Below are positions 1-8,213 of a DNA stretch of 64,000 bases, piece after piece. The DNA is taken from the NCBI GenBank assembly GCA_003612485.1, contig RAZA01000007.1:1-64000 (forward strand), read 5' to 3'. Position 1 is the stretch's first letter. Each line of letters opens with the position of its first letter. The position numbers and the translations under genes are program-made. This DNA comes from a bacterium D16-50. GTDB lineage: Bacteria > Bacillota > Clostridia > Lachnospirales > Lachnospiraceae. The notes beneath the pieces are model-generated. The model did not search any database. It saw only the letters and a program-made list of their open reading frames with translations, and was not told the origin of the DNA.

Positions 1-56
1 TGTGATAGAAATATAGTCTATTGTCACATATTTTGCCTCCATAGTCGAGGTACGCA

Positions 57-197
57 CTATCTACCGTTTACTTTCCTTTGTATCAACACCACAGCCTCAA
101 CATGTTCATCGTTGTCCAAACCAATATTTAAATCATTTTCAATAATTGATACCCATTCCTCAGCACAATCATTAAACCATACACTTACTTATTTCAT
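57..197 (-). pseudogene. Small remnant ORF with a stop at codon 3
   Basis: Just downstream of the protease gene, reading ATG-AAA-TAA, the same frame stays open after the stop for about 43 codons and ends at TAG (57-59). It encodes a plausible acidic peptide that starts VSVWFNDCAEEW and ends LIQRKVNGR. No other ATG/GTG lies in that frame before the reading is well under way, and no clear ribosome binding site is seen. It may be a third gene of the protease operon killed by a nonsense mutation, or a fragment of an older gene. No family is recognised. Confidence 0.3.
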
Positions 198-205
198 TGA
201 ATTTT

Positions 206-2452
206 CTATTCAAATTCAATTTCTTCTTCTGCCTTACTGTATACATCAATCTGATTTTCTATATCGATTCTATTGACAAGCCATCCTCTTACCATACACA
301 ATTTTATAAATTCATCAATACGATTTATACCATTCATCTCCTTTAACGTAACAACCACACCAAATTGTAATCCTCTTCCTGCTTTTGGAACAAGTCGTTC
401 CTTCGTTTTAATACTCAATCCCCACATTCCCGCTGAATAAGCTTTTCGAGGCCTTGCATTTTCTTTAATTGCCTCACTAATATGTTTTATATTATCCCAT
501 TTTCGATACAGTTTACGTGCATCTTCTTCATAAATATTTTGAATTCCTTCATCTGCTTGTTTATTGTAATCTATAGCTTTAATCATAGCTTTTCCATCTT
601 TTTCAATTATTCTTCCAAAGTGGAGATCCATTTCTGTACTTGTATAATCTACACCCTGATTTCTATCGCTATTTGGAAAATATGCCAATGTTGCCTTTGC
701 AAAAAAAGGATGTGCCTTCATATCTTGTGGAACTGGAATATTATACGTATATGTTTCATATTCATCAATGGTTCCATTCATAATAAATCTAATTTCATCA
801 TCTTTGGAATGTGTAATATCCTCAATACGTTTTGGTACAACCCCATACCCCATGGCAAAATATTTATTATCCTGACGATTCCATCCTGCTGCCGAATCAA
901 TTATCAGTGCTTTTGCAACTTCTCTGCTTAATCCTACGATATGGATAAGATATGCCATTTTTCTTGTAATCCAAGGTGCAGCAAATGAAGTTCCACATAC
1001 TGTTGCCATGCCTAAAGGTTCACAAACTGTAATTTTTTCTTGTTTATCTCCCCCATAGTAGCAAATATCTGGTTTATAAAAGAAAGATAGTACCGGTCCT
1101 ACCCTTGTATATGAAGCTGGTTTACCGTTAAAATCAACAGCATTAACTATTAATGAGTTAAGTGAATCTGCTGGAGCACCTATTTTCACAGTTCCTGTCA
1201 TTTTTCTTGTTTTGTTTGTCCCTGCGACAACAAATATAACATCATACTCGCATTGAATCTTATCTAACTCTGCTGCTTCGGGCGATATAAAATTGGGATC
1301 AATTTCCATCGCCGATCCTAATGAAAGATTCCATACTTTAATATCTCTGTTACTCGCTATGATATCTCTAATCATTTTAAGGATTGTAAACGAACTGAAT
1401 CCATTTGCTGTTGCTACTCCAAAATGTTTTACCCTAAATCGTCCACAGCCATCATCCAGTTTTGGATTAAAAGCTGGTCCATCCACAATTATTGAAGTTA
1501 CCGCTGTTCCATGGAAAAGATCTTCTGTAGTAATTGTGATGTTCGGATCAACCATATTGTGTGAAACGACCCAATTATGAAAATATACCCTTTTGTCAAA
1601 TTGAGTATCAATAACACCAACTGTTGGTTCATTTGTGGGTTCTGGAATCGATATTAAACTTTCTGATTCATCTTTCACAATATCTTCAGCTATAACAATT
1701 TCTGCTAAATCTCTAACATGCATTGCAATCAAATATGGGGCATTATTTTGCAAAATCTGAATTTCTCTACTGTCAAGTCTAAGAGTTGTTTCATCAATCA
1801 TTTTAGCATGTATCATATCAATGCCAAATTTGCTTAATAATTCTACTGTATTTACTCCTGTTTTATAAATCGTTACAATTGATCTATCTTTAATTGTTTC
1901 ATCTGCACGATCTAATCTAAAACTTTCTACATAATTAGAATCTACAACTACTTTTAAAAAACTAGATTTAGCCATTATATTTACATTATATTTTCCACTA
2001 TTTATTAATTGGGTATCTTTATCTGTTATTTCACCATTATAATACTTATTTAGAACCAATTCACATTTTTCTAAATATTGTATTGATTTCCGCAAAGCTT
2101 CAAAAGAAATAAAATACGTAAAAACATGCTTCTTTACTTTTTCATTTTTTGCGTTATTCTCATCCACAAATTTTGCCCCTCTAATTGACATGTTGGGATG
2201 TGAACTTTTTTCTCCAAGCAAAATCTGCAACCTATTGCTCTTTGCAACAATGCACTTATAATGAACGCTGATTAGAACTCCACCTATCGTCATCTCATTT
2301 TTCCAATAGTTCTCTAATTGTTTTAACTGTTGTTTCATATTTCCGACATGCTCAGCTGTAACTTTTGAACCTTTTGGAAGATTCGTCGGTCCAAAACCAT
2401 TCACATTTTTCCGCTTCTGAAACTGTCCTCTAAGTTGTAATATATTATTCAT
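206..2452 (-). CDS. Subtilisin-like (S8) serine protease, IetS-like
   Basis: A 748-residue S8-family protease. The triad is visible: Asp282 in VGVIDTQFD, His314 in FHGTAVTS and Ser489 in GTSFAAPW, with an oxyanion Asn near 413 (AGTNK). About 270 N-terminal residues with no recognised domain precede the catalytic core, and about 230 residues follow it. No signal peptide is seen, so the protein should be cytosolic. It overlaps the upstream AAA ATPase gene by 8 nt and must be translationally coupled to it. A cytosolic subtilase paired with an AAA ATPase is the composition of IetAS, known first as a plasmid stability/incompatibility pair and later reported as anti-phage. The ATPase would deliver or gate substrates for the protease. 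The family assignment is confident. The defence role is inferred from the pairing. Confidence 0.85.
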   Translation of the reverse strand: MNNILQLRGQFQKRKNVNGFGPTNLPKGSKVTAEHVGNMKQQLKQLENYWKNEMTIGGVLISVHYKCIVAKSNRLQILLGEKSSHPNMSIRGAKFVDENNAKNEKVKKHVFTYFISFEALRKSIQYLEKCELVLNKYYNGEITDKDTQLINSGKYNVNIMAKSSFLKVVVDSNYVESFRLDRADETIKDRSIVTIYKTGVNTVELLSKFGIDMIHAKMIDETTLRLDSREIQILQNNAPYLIAMHVRDLAEIVIAEDIVKDESESLISIPEPTNEPTVGVIDTQFDKRVYFHNWVVSHNMVDPNITITTEDLFHGTAVTSIIVDGPAFNPKLDDGCGRFRVKHFGVATANGFSSFTILKMIRDIIASNRDIKVWNLSLGSAMEIDPNFISPEAAELDKIQCEYDVIFVVAGTNKTRKMTGTVKIGAPADSLNSLIVNAVDFNGKPASYTRVGPVLSFFYKPDICYYGGDKQEKITVCEPLGMATVCGTSFAAPWITRKMAYLIHIVGLSREVAKALIIDSAAGWNRQDNKYFAMGYGVVPKRIEDITHSKDDEIRFIMNGTIDEYETYTYNIPVPQDMKAHPFFAKATLAYFPNSDRNQGVDYTSTEMDLHFGRIIEKDGKAMIKAIDYNKQADEGIQNIYEEDARKLYRKWDNIKHISEAIKENARPRKAYSAGMWGLSIKTKERLVPKAGRGLQFGVVVTLKEMNGINRIDEFIKLCMVRGWLVNRIDIENQIDVYSKAEEEIEFE

Positions 2453-3491
2453 CCATGCTCTCCTTAAGTTCTCTAGCTACAGTGCTCCTAGGGATCCTCG
2501 ATAAAATTTCTATTTCTCTAATTGTAAATTTCTGAGATTTTAATTCTTTCAAATTTTGAGGCTGTTTACCATTAACTGCATAGTACAATCGTCTAAAATA
2601 ATCCATTCCATCATTAGGATCACTAAACGCAACCGCTGTCCTTATTAAATTTTTTAAATCTCCTGGATATGGAATTGGTTCCATCAATCCAATGATTTTA
2701 CGAAATAAGCGGATATCCTTACTTGCTAATTTAAATTTTACTAAAAACTTATTTAAAAATTCTTCTGCGATTGACATTAAATCTCCTTTTGTATATCTGT
2801 TGAAATCTATCACAGAATCAAATCTTCTAATTAAAGCTTTATCAAAATGTTCATATAAATTGGTTGTCGCAACTAGTACAACTCTTTCATCCATATAATC
2901 CATTCCTTTAAGCATAGAAGATGTCGCTCTTCCCATTTCTCGCAAATCATTTGTATTAGTTCTGTCTAGTGCAATTGCATCTATCTCATCAAATAGTATT
3001 ATTACATTTTCTGGATGAACAAAATTATTTATTTCTTTAAATAGAAAAGAAATATTTTTTTGTGTCTGCCCTAATTTACTATCAATAACAGCAGCAAAAT
3101 CCACCATATAAATATCTCTATTTAAGATACGAGACAATTGTTTGACCGCTTCCGTTTTCCCTGTTCCCGGCGCTCCTTGAAATAGGAATTTATTTATTCC
3201 AGCTTTATGTGCAACTGCATGTACAATTCCAAGAATATCCTGTGTGACCGAATCTGGAAGCCATAAACTATCTCCAGATGATTCAATTTTTTCAAATAAC
3301 GCTGAGTCACTTTCATTCATTTGAGGTACAAATGTATTCGTATTTGACATTAATGCCATAATATACTCAGCTAATTGGTAATCTCCTGATTCATCAAAAT
3401 CTTTTGCAATCTCATATGCTTCACTTCTAAAACCTGCATCATTTTCTTCTGAATAATATTTTATCAAATTAAGAACGCTTTTCTTCTTCAT
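2445..3491 (-). CDS. AAA-family ATPase, IetA-like partner of the subtilase
   Basis: A 348-residue AAA ATPase. Walker A is GAPGTGKT (106-113), Walker B is IILFDEID (164-171), a sensor Asn sits in VATTN, and an arginine-finger candidate is in LIRRFDS. The last 30 residues (FTIREIEILSRIPRSTVAREL) look like a helix-turn-helix, which is unusual for a plain AAA module and could let the protein bind DNA, perhaps its own promoter. The start has a GGGGTGG-type ribosome binding site and lies about 25 nt downstream of a consensus promoter. It is the first gene of a two-gene operon with the S8 protease. The ATPase call is firm. The IetA assignment rests on gene pairing and size. Confidence 0.85.
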   Translation of the reverse strand: MKKKSVLNLIKYYSEENDAGFRSEAYEIAKDFDESGDYQLAEYIMALMSNTNTFVPQMNESDSALFEKIESSGDSLWLPDSVTQDILGIVHAVAHKAGINKFLFQGAPGTGKTEAVKQLSRILNRDIYMVDFAAVIDSKLGQTQKNISFLFKEINNFVHPENVIILFDEIDAIALDRTNTNDLREMGRATSSMLKGMDYMDERVVLVATTNLYEHFDKALIRRFDSVIDFNRYTKGDLMSIAEEFLNKFLVKFKLASKDIRLFRKIIGLMEPIPYPGDLKNLIRTAVAFSDPNDGMDYFRRLYYAVNGKQPQNLKELKSQKFTIREIEILSRIPRSTVARELKESMDE

Positions 3492-3517
3492 AATGTGCCA
3501 CCCCTATCTTTTTCTTA

Positions 3518-3560
3518 ATTATATCTCCACGGGACATTTTTGTCAATATTGGGACAAAAT
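3518..3560 (-). promoter_or_regulatory. Sigma-A promoter of the ATPase-protease operon with GGGACA repeats
   Basis: On the minus strand a perfect TTGACA (3541-3546) is separated by exactly 17 bp from a perfect TATAAT (3518-3523). The plus strand carries GGGACATTTT (3531-3540) and GGGACAAAAT (3551-3560), two direct copies 20 bp apart on either side of the -35 box. Their spacing of about two helical turns suggests an operator pair. A perfect promoter needs repression if the operon product is toxic. Confidence 0.75.
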
Positions 3561-3634
3561 TTTAATTGACTTTTTTTGTTAAGTCGTGTTATAGTGATTA
3601 TGAAATTAAAACAAATAATTTGCACACTAATCAA

Positions 3635-3724
3635 GACATTAGCAGTAAGAAAGATTTTTGTGGATTCTGCCCACACCCTGTCTCCTGAATAAGACTGGGC
3701 TTTTCTGGAAATACTGCTAATGTC
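3635..3724. repeat. Long hairpin at the 3' end of IS copy 1
   Basis: GACATTAGCAGTA (3635-3647) and its exact complement TACTGCTAATGTC (3712-3724) enclose 64 nt that hold further short pairings. The structure lies just downstream of the transposase stop and is identical in copy 2. It may end transposase transcription or block read-in from outside. Confidence 0.6.
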
Positions 3725-3775
3725 ATATGGACAGAACAGTTTATGCTGTATGGCAGACCGTTCTGGTCTTTGCGT

Positions 3776-5020
3776 TTACAGATACTGGGTGAGGCGTTCC
3801 CCATAAAGTACAGTCAGCTGGTTCAATACTCGATCCCGGTTTCTGTAACGCTGTGTCCATTTTTTCACTACATTTCCACTTGCAAGATAAAGTATCTTTT
3901 CTAGTGCGCTGTCACTTGGAAATACACTCTTTGTCTTTGTTACCTTTCGGTACTGGCGGTTTAACCCTTCTATGATATTCGTGGTATACATGATGCGCCG
4001 GATGTCATCGGAAAACTGGAAGAAGGAACTGACATCTTCCCAGTTATTCTCCCAATTACTAACCGCATAGGGATATTTCTTTCCCCATTTTTCCCGGATC
4101 TTCTCAAGTTCTGACAAGGCAGCTGTCTCACTGGGGGCATTGTATACAGATTTGAAATCAGAGGAAAACTGCTTCAGGTCACTGTAATTTACATATTTGA
4201 AGGAATTGCGCATCATATGGATGACACATCTTTGGATCTGTGCATCTGGATAGACTGCGCTGATCGCTTCCTTAAATCCTGCAAGTCCGTCCACGCAGAA
4301 AAACAGTACCTCCTGCACACCGCGGTTTTTCATGTCATTTAACATTCCCATCCAGAATTTACTGGATTCATTGGCGCCTACAGTGATGCTCAGGATATCT
4401 TTATAACCCTCCGCAGTGATGCCAAGTACAATGTAGGCAGCGCGGCTAAGGATTCGGCCATCTTCCCTTACTTTGTAATGAATGCAGTCCATAAACACAA
4501 ACGGATAGACCGGATTTAACGGGCGCGACTGCCATTCCCTGACCTCTGGAAGAATCCTGTCCGTGATTTTGCTGACCATTTCAGCGGACAGTTCCATGCC
4601 GCAAAGCTCTTGGATCTGGTCATGAATGTCCCTTGTGCTCATGCCTCTTGCGTAAAGGGAGATTACTTTTTCCTCAATGCCGGATATATCCTTCTTGTAT
4701 TTAGGGATAAGCTTTGGCTCAAATTCCCCCTCACGGTCTCTTGGGACATCAATCTGAAATTCACCATACTGGCTCTTGAGTGTTTTTGTAGAATGACCAT
4801 TACGCTTGTTGGATGTCCTGACATCACCCTTGTGATTTTTTGCATAACCAAGTGATGCGTCCAGTTCTGCCTCCATAAGTTCCTGAAGTATGTCTTTGAA
4901 ACTGTCCCTGAGCAGGGTGTAGACATCGGCTACGCTGTTAAGGTTGTTATCTGCAATAATCTGTCGATTTGTTCCTTTGCTACTGGCATAAAAATACTCC
5001 TTTTCGATAAGAATTGTCAT
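3776..5020 (-). pseudogene. IS256-family transposase, copy 1, frameshifted at the N-terminus
   Basis: A Mutator/IS256-type DDE transposase of 414 codons in this reading. The body is identical to copy 2: first Asp in VFMDCIHYK, second Asp in FFCVDGLAG followed by the C-H signature QRCVIHMMRN, and Glu in TTNIIEGLNRQ. Relative to copy 2 one A is missing near 4969 (CTGTCGATTTG versus CTGTCGAATTTG). The usual ATG at 4989 is therefore out of frame with the body. An ATG at 5020 restores the frame and adds an unrelated 17-residue head (MTILIEKEYFYASSKGT). Whether that start is translated is unknown. It has no obvious ribosome binding site, so loss of activity is more likely. The changed segment lies outside the catalytic core. 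Confidence 0.7.
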
Positions 5021-5175
5021 AAACTAATTCTTACCAAAAAAGAGGTATTTTTTTCCAAAGACATAAAATTTTTTACACTACCTGCGGTTTTTGACATTGC
5101 TTTCTGTAATTTTGGAGATGTTATAGTTCTTTTAACTTTCGCTAACTTTCATAGTCATAAAATTTGGCATCAATT

Positions 5176-5448
5176 TTACTTGGAACACTTAAGATATTTA
5201 TTTTTATATGCCAAAGCCTGTTCAGGTTCCTGCCAGCGGCTATACAGGTTATTCAGATACAAGTAAACAGTTTTAGCATAATCGTTATCGGTTCCCATGA
5301 CTTCCAAAATAATATTCTCCGCAGATAAAAGATGAAGTTCGGCTTCTTTAGCATTGCCCTCAGAAAGCGCAATCGCGCCATACATCATCTGGCAGATTCC
5401 GTTATCTAAAGTTTGTGTTCCCTCATGTTCTAAAACAAGACTTGCTTC
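5176..5448 (-). pseudogene. C-terminal fragment of a TPR-repeat protein
   Basis: The open frame begins after an in-frame stop at 5449-5451 and runs to a stop at 5176. The peptide (EGTQTLDNGICQMMYGAIALS..., NLYSRWQEPEQALAYKNKYL) has the alternating helix pattern and Ala/Tyr spacing of tetratricopeptide repeats, about two units. There is no upstream start or ribosome binding site, and the IS lies about 100 bp downstream. It is most likely the tail of a longer TPR protein, perhaps a regulator or an NB-ARC/TPR-type protein, removed by rearrangement. An internal ATG at 5388 could give 70 residues but has no ribosome binding site. Confidence 0.5.
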
Positions 5449-5787
5449 CTATTATGTACATAAGGGGTGCCTGATACTGGGTGCCTCTTATTTCTTTATT
5501 TTCATAAAAAAATTCTCATATAAAAAGAGGATTTGTCTATTGAACTTTGTTCAACGGGCAAGAATTGGACTTTTGCTATGCTATAGACATCAAGCATCCA
5601 AAGGATGTTCAAATAAAAAATGTTAAAGCCATAACGTGCGCACATTTGGCGAGGATAAATAAAATCATAGAAATTTTTATAAAGCTTTGTGGAAATTTCA
5701 AGATTTTATAGAATCTCGTCTATTTGCCGTGCGTCAGATGGGATTGTCTTCTCCAAGTGTTGCAGACAAGGCGGAAAGGACAATCTC

Positions 5788-6327
5788 ATGACAAAGAAAG
5801 TAAAAAATGATGTAACCGCAGGCTCTTTTTGTGTTCCTCCGTACCACTCGGACGGAAAGTACAACAGTACACTTGAGGAAAGAATTAAAAGGACTCCTAA
5901 AGAAAATGCCATTAGAGGAATGTGGACAGGTAACAGAGGAGAATCTTGGTATATACCGACAAACAAAAGCATAATTGATATTTTACATATATTTGAATTG
6001 GAGGGTATATTGTATAAGGCGGGGATACCTGATTTTAGTGTATGCGCAAAAGTAACAGTTAGTATAGAAAATATGAACGAAATTAGAAGAGAAAACTTTC
6101 GGAAGTGTGATATAAAATGTGCAGAGATATGGAGTCGGGAAAAGTATGAAGGAAAAAGTAGATGGACTCCAAGCGATGTAAAACAATGGCGAAAAGAAAA
6201 CGGATATACATGGCACGAAAGAAATGATATGGTGATTTGTGATTTAGTACCAACTAAAATCAATAGATTTTTTGGGCACTTGGGTGGTGTATCAGAATGT
6301 AAAAAAATACAGAATGATTTAAAATGA
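5788..6327 (+). CDS. Orphan HNH/Endo VII-type toxin nuclease
   Basis: A 179-residue protein starting at ATG 5788 behind GGAAAGGA. A longer in-frame start at 5689 adds 33 unconvincing residues. It carries the pattern of C-terminal nuclease domains of polymorphic toxins: GMWTGNRGESWYIP (45-57), a GIPDF motif (79-83), WRKENGYTWHE (134-144) with the W-H-E catalytic signature, and a late His in GHLGGV (163-168). Normally this module is the warhead of a much larger secreted toxin (LXG, WXG or RHS type). Here it stands alone without a delivery domain, and no obvious immunity gene lies next to it. It may be a displaced toxin cassette, or a free-standing nuclease used against self or foreign DNA. The nuclease family is fairly sure, the role is not. 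Confidence 0.65.
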   Translation: MTKKVKNDVTAGSFCVPPYHSDGKYNSTLEERIKRTPKENAIRGMWTGNRGESWYIPTNKSIIDILHIFELEGILYKAGIPDFSVCAKVTVSIENMNEIRRENFRKCDIKCAEIWSREKYEGKSRWTPSDVKQWRKENGYTWHERNDMVICDLVPTKINRFFGHLGGVSECKKIQNDLK

Positions 6328-6421
6328 CTGTTTTGCGAGAAGAATATTGATGTTAAGAAGCAGAATTCCATTGATATTCGCAGATAAATTAGGTACAATA
6401 TCAAATATCAATGGATAAAGG

Positions 6422-7822
6422 GTGATGATAGTGGCATTAGTAAATATTGGTTCTGAGACAGAGCAAATTGAATATAAAAAGAGTATCGGTGAGCTAAAGG
6501 AAGCTATGTTTTCTATTGCTGCTATTCTGAACAAACACCAGAGCGGCGAGCTGTATTTTGGTGTGAAAAATGATGGAACGGTAATTGGGCAGGAAATTAG
6601 TGATGAATCCTTACGGAAAGTAAGTCAGGCAATTGGAAATCATATTAAACCTGCCATTTATCCGGAGATAACAATCCAGCAATTTGGTGATAGACAGACA
6701 ATATTGGTGCGCTTTGAAGGAAGCAGATGTCCATATCTTGCATATAATGTTCCAAGAATAAGAGTAGCGGACGAAGATCTTGTTATGGATCAGGATACTT
6801 ATGATTCTATGATACGTCAGCGTGATAATATTGACTATTCATGGGAGAAGAGAGTATCTAAGTATACAATTGATGATGTAAATGAAGATGCTTTTGCGGA
6901 GTATCTGAGGAAAGCAAAAGAAGCTGGACGAATTGATTTTGAGGACATCGATGTAAAAACTGTATTGGATAAATTGGAGCTGACAGAGGGAAACTATCTT
7001 TTAAATGCAGGGGCTGCTCTTTTTTGTGATTGTGGTATTGTCAATGAATTGCAGATTGCGAAATTTGCATCTGATGAGCGATTGACATTTACCGACATAC
7101 GAAGGTACAGCGGTTCTGTTATGGAATTAAAGAAAAAAGCGGAACAGTATATTATTGATGCTATGGATTGGCGTGTCGAGTTTGGAAATTTGACGAGAAA
7201 AGAAATACCGGAAATTCCATTGGATGCAATCAGGGAGGCGATTACAAATTCTTTTGGGCATAGAATGTTCGATAGTGGACAGAGTAATGAAATTACTATT
7301 TTCAAAAATAGAATTGAAATCTATAATCCGGGTGCTTTTCCCGCAAATAAAACACCGGAAAGTTATGTGGTGGGAAATCAACGACCAATTCGTAGAAATC
7401 CTCTAATTGCCCGTACATTATATTATTCTAAAGATATGGAAAGCTTTGCAACAGGATTAAAGCGCATTAAGGATGCTTGTGAGAAAGCGGGATGCAGGGT
7501 GGAATTTCAAACACCAGATGATGGTTTTGTTGTTGTGTTTTATCGGCATGGTACTCAAAAATTGAGCGGTACCGCTCAAAAAACCGCTCAAAAAGAAGAA
7601 ACGACCGCTCAAAAAACCGCTCAAAAGGAAGAAAGGCTCAATGCGCTGCTTGAATATTGCAAAGAACCGAGAGACAGAGATGAAATGATGAAGTTTCTTG
7701 GTATAAAACACAGAACCACATTCAGAAGCGATTACCTGAATCCATTATTGGATGAAGGGAAAATTGCAATGACAATGCCGGATAAGCCGCGAAGCAAGAA
7801 TCAAAAATTTTACTCTATTTAA
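6422..7822 (+). CDS. AlbA_2 (Schlafen-like) / RecG-related ATP-binding regulator
   Basis: A 466-residue protein with an N-terminal AlbA_2 DNA-binding domain (ETEQIEYKKSI..., GELYFGVKNDGTVIGQEI, near residues 10-130), a middle region like the RecG-C/HATPase_c_4 domain (EIPLDAIREAITNSFGHRMF, IEIYNPG, around 255-310) and a C-terminal winged helix (RDRDEMMKFLGIKHRTTFRSDYLNPLL). A low-complexity linker near residues 382-405 repeats TAQKTAQKEE. The family is widespread in Firmicutes and thought to act as DNA-binding regulators. Some members sit in defence islands. The start could equally be the GTG at 6431. It lies alone between the toxin gene and IS copy 2. Confidence 0.75.
   Translation: MMIVALVNIGSETEQIEYKKSIGELKEAMFSIAAILNKHQSGELYFGVKNDGTVIGQEISDESLRKVSQAIGNHIKPAIYPEITIQQFGDRQTILVRFEGSRCPYLAYNVPRIRVADEDLVMDQDTYDSMIRQRDNIDYSWEKRVSKYTIDDVNEDAFAEYLRKAKEAGRIDFEDIDVKTVLDKLELTEGNYLLNAGAALFCDCGIVNELQIAKFASDERLTFTDIRRYSGSVMELKKKAEQYIIDAMDWRVEFGNLTRKEIPEIPLDAIREAITNSFGHRMFDSGQSNEITIFKNRIEIYNPGAFPANKTPESYVVGNQRPIRRNPLIARTLYYSKDMESFATGLKRIKDACEKAGCRVEFQTPDDGFVVVFYRHGTQKLSGTAQKTAQKEETTAQKTAQKEERLNALLEYCKEPRDRDEMMKFLGIKHRTTFRSDYLNPLLDEGKIAMTMPDKPRSKNQKFYSI
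7571..7636 (+). repeat. 33-bp tandem duplication inside the AlbA_2 gene
   Basis: ACCGCTCAAAAAACCGCTCA plus 13 bases (7571-7603) is repeated at 7604-7636 with few changes. Each unit itself contains ACCGCTCAAAA twice. It encodes the charged linker before the winged helix. The length is a multiple of three, so copy-number change would keep the frame. Confidence 0.8.
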
Positions 7823-8072
7823 CTTTCGCGAAATAATAAATTTGCAATCTACAACGATAAGAGCAATGTCAAAGCCTGATATTTCATGCGGTTTGAGACT
7901 GTAAAAAATCTTGTGTCTATGAGCAAAAAATTTTTCTTGATATGAATTAGATATGTAGAAAAATGTTGTCGCATAGGAATGTTTTTATGTTGTCGAATTT
8001 CTTTTCTAATTATAGTATTGCCGATAATTATGCTTTTATACATCTTTTTTGATTTTTTTGCACACTAATCAA

Positions 8073-8162
8073 GACATTAGCAGTAAGAAAGATTTTTGTG
8101 GATTCTGCCCACACCCTGTCTCCTGAATAAGACTGGGCTTTTCTGGAAATACTGCTAATGTC
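8073..8162. repeat. Long hairpin at the 3' end of IS copy 2
   Basis: The same 13-nt perfect arms as in copy 1 (8073-8085 and 8150-8162), between the transposase stop and the left end of the element. Confidence 0.6.
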
Positions 8163-8213
8163 ATATGGACAGAACAGTTTATGCTGTATGGCAGACCGTT
8201 CTGGTCTTTGCGT

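Larger units (their letters stand above)
3619..5082. mobile_element. IS256-family insertion sequence, copy 1
   Basis: These limits are the stretch shared with a second copy at 8057-9521. The copies differ by a 1-bp deletion inside the transposase start and one substitution (5022 versus 9461) among the bases compared. The right end reads ...TTTTTACACTACC, as is usual for this family. A matching inverted end is not obvious on the left, and no 8-9 bp target duplication is seen around either copy, so the ends given are operational. It sits between the promoter of the AAA/protease operon and a TPR-gene fragment. Confidence 0.8.

Noticed and set aside
3611..5092. Target-site duplication around IS copy 1, and likewise around copy 2
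   Set aside because: The 8-9 bp flanks do not match on either copy, nor between outer flanks of the two copies, so no duplication is claimed.
7849..8043. 64-codon minus-strand frame next to IS copy 2
   Set aside because: No ribosome binding site, no protein-like pattern. The 7823-8056 gap shows nothing I can name.
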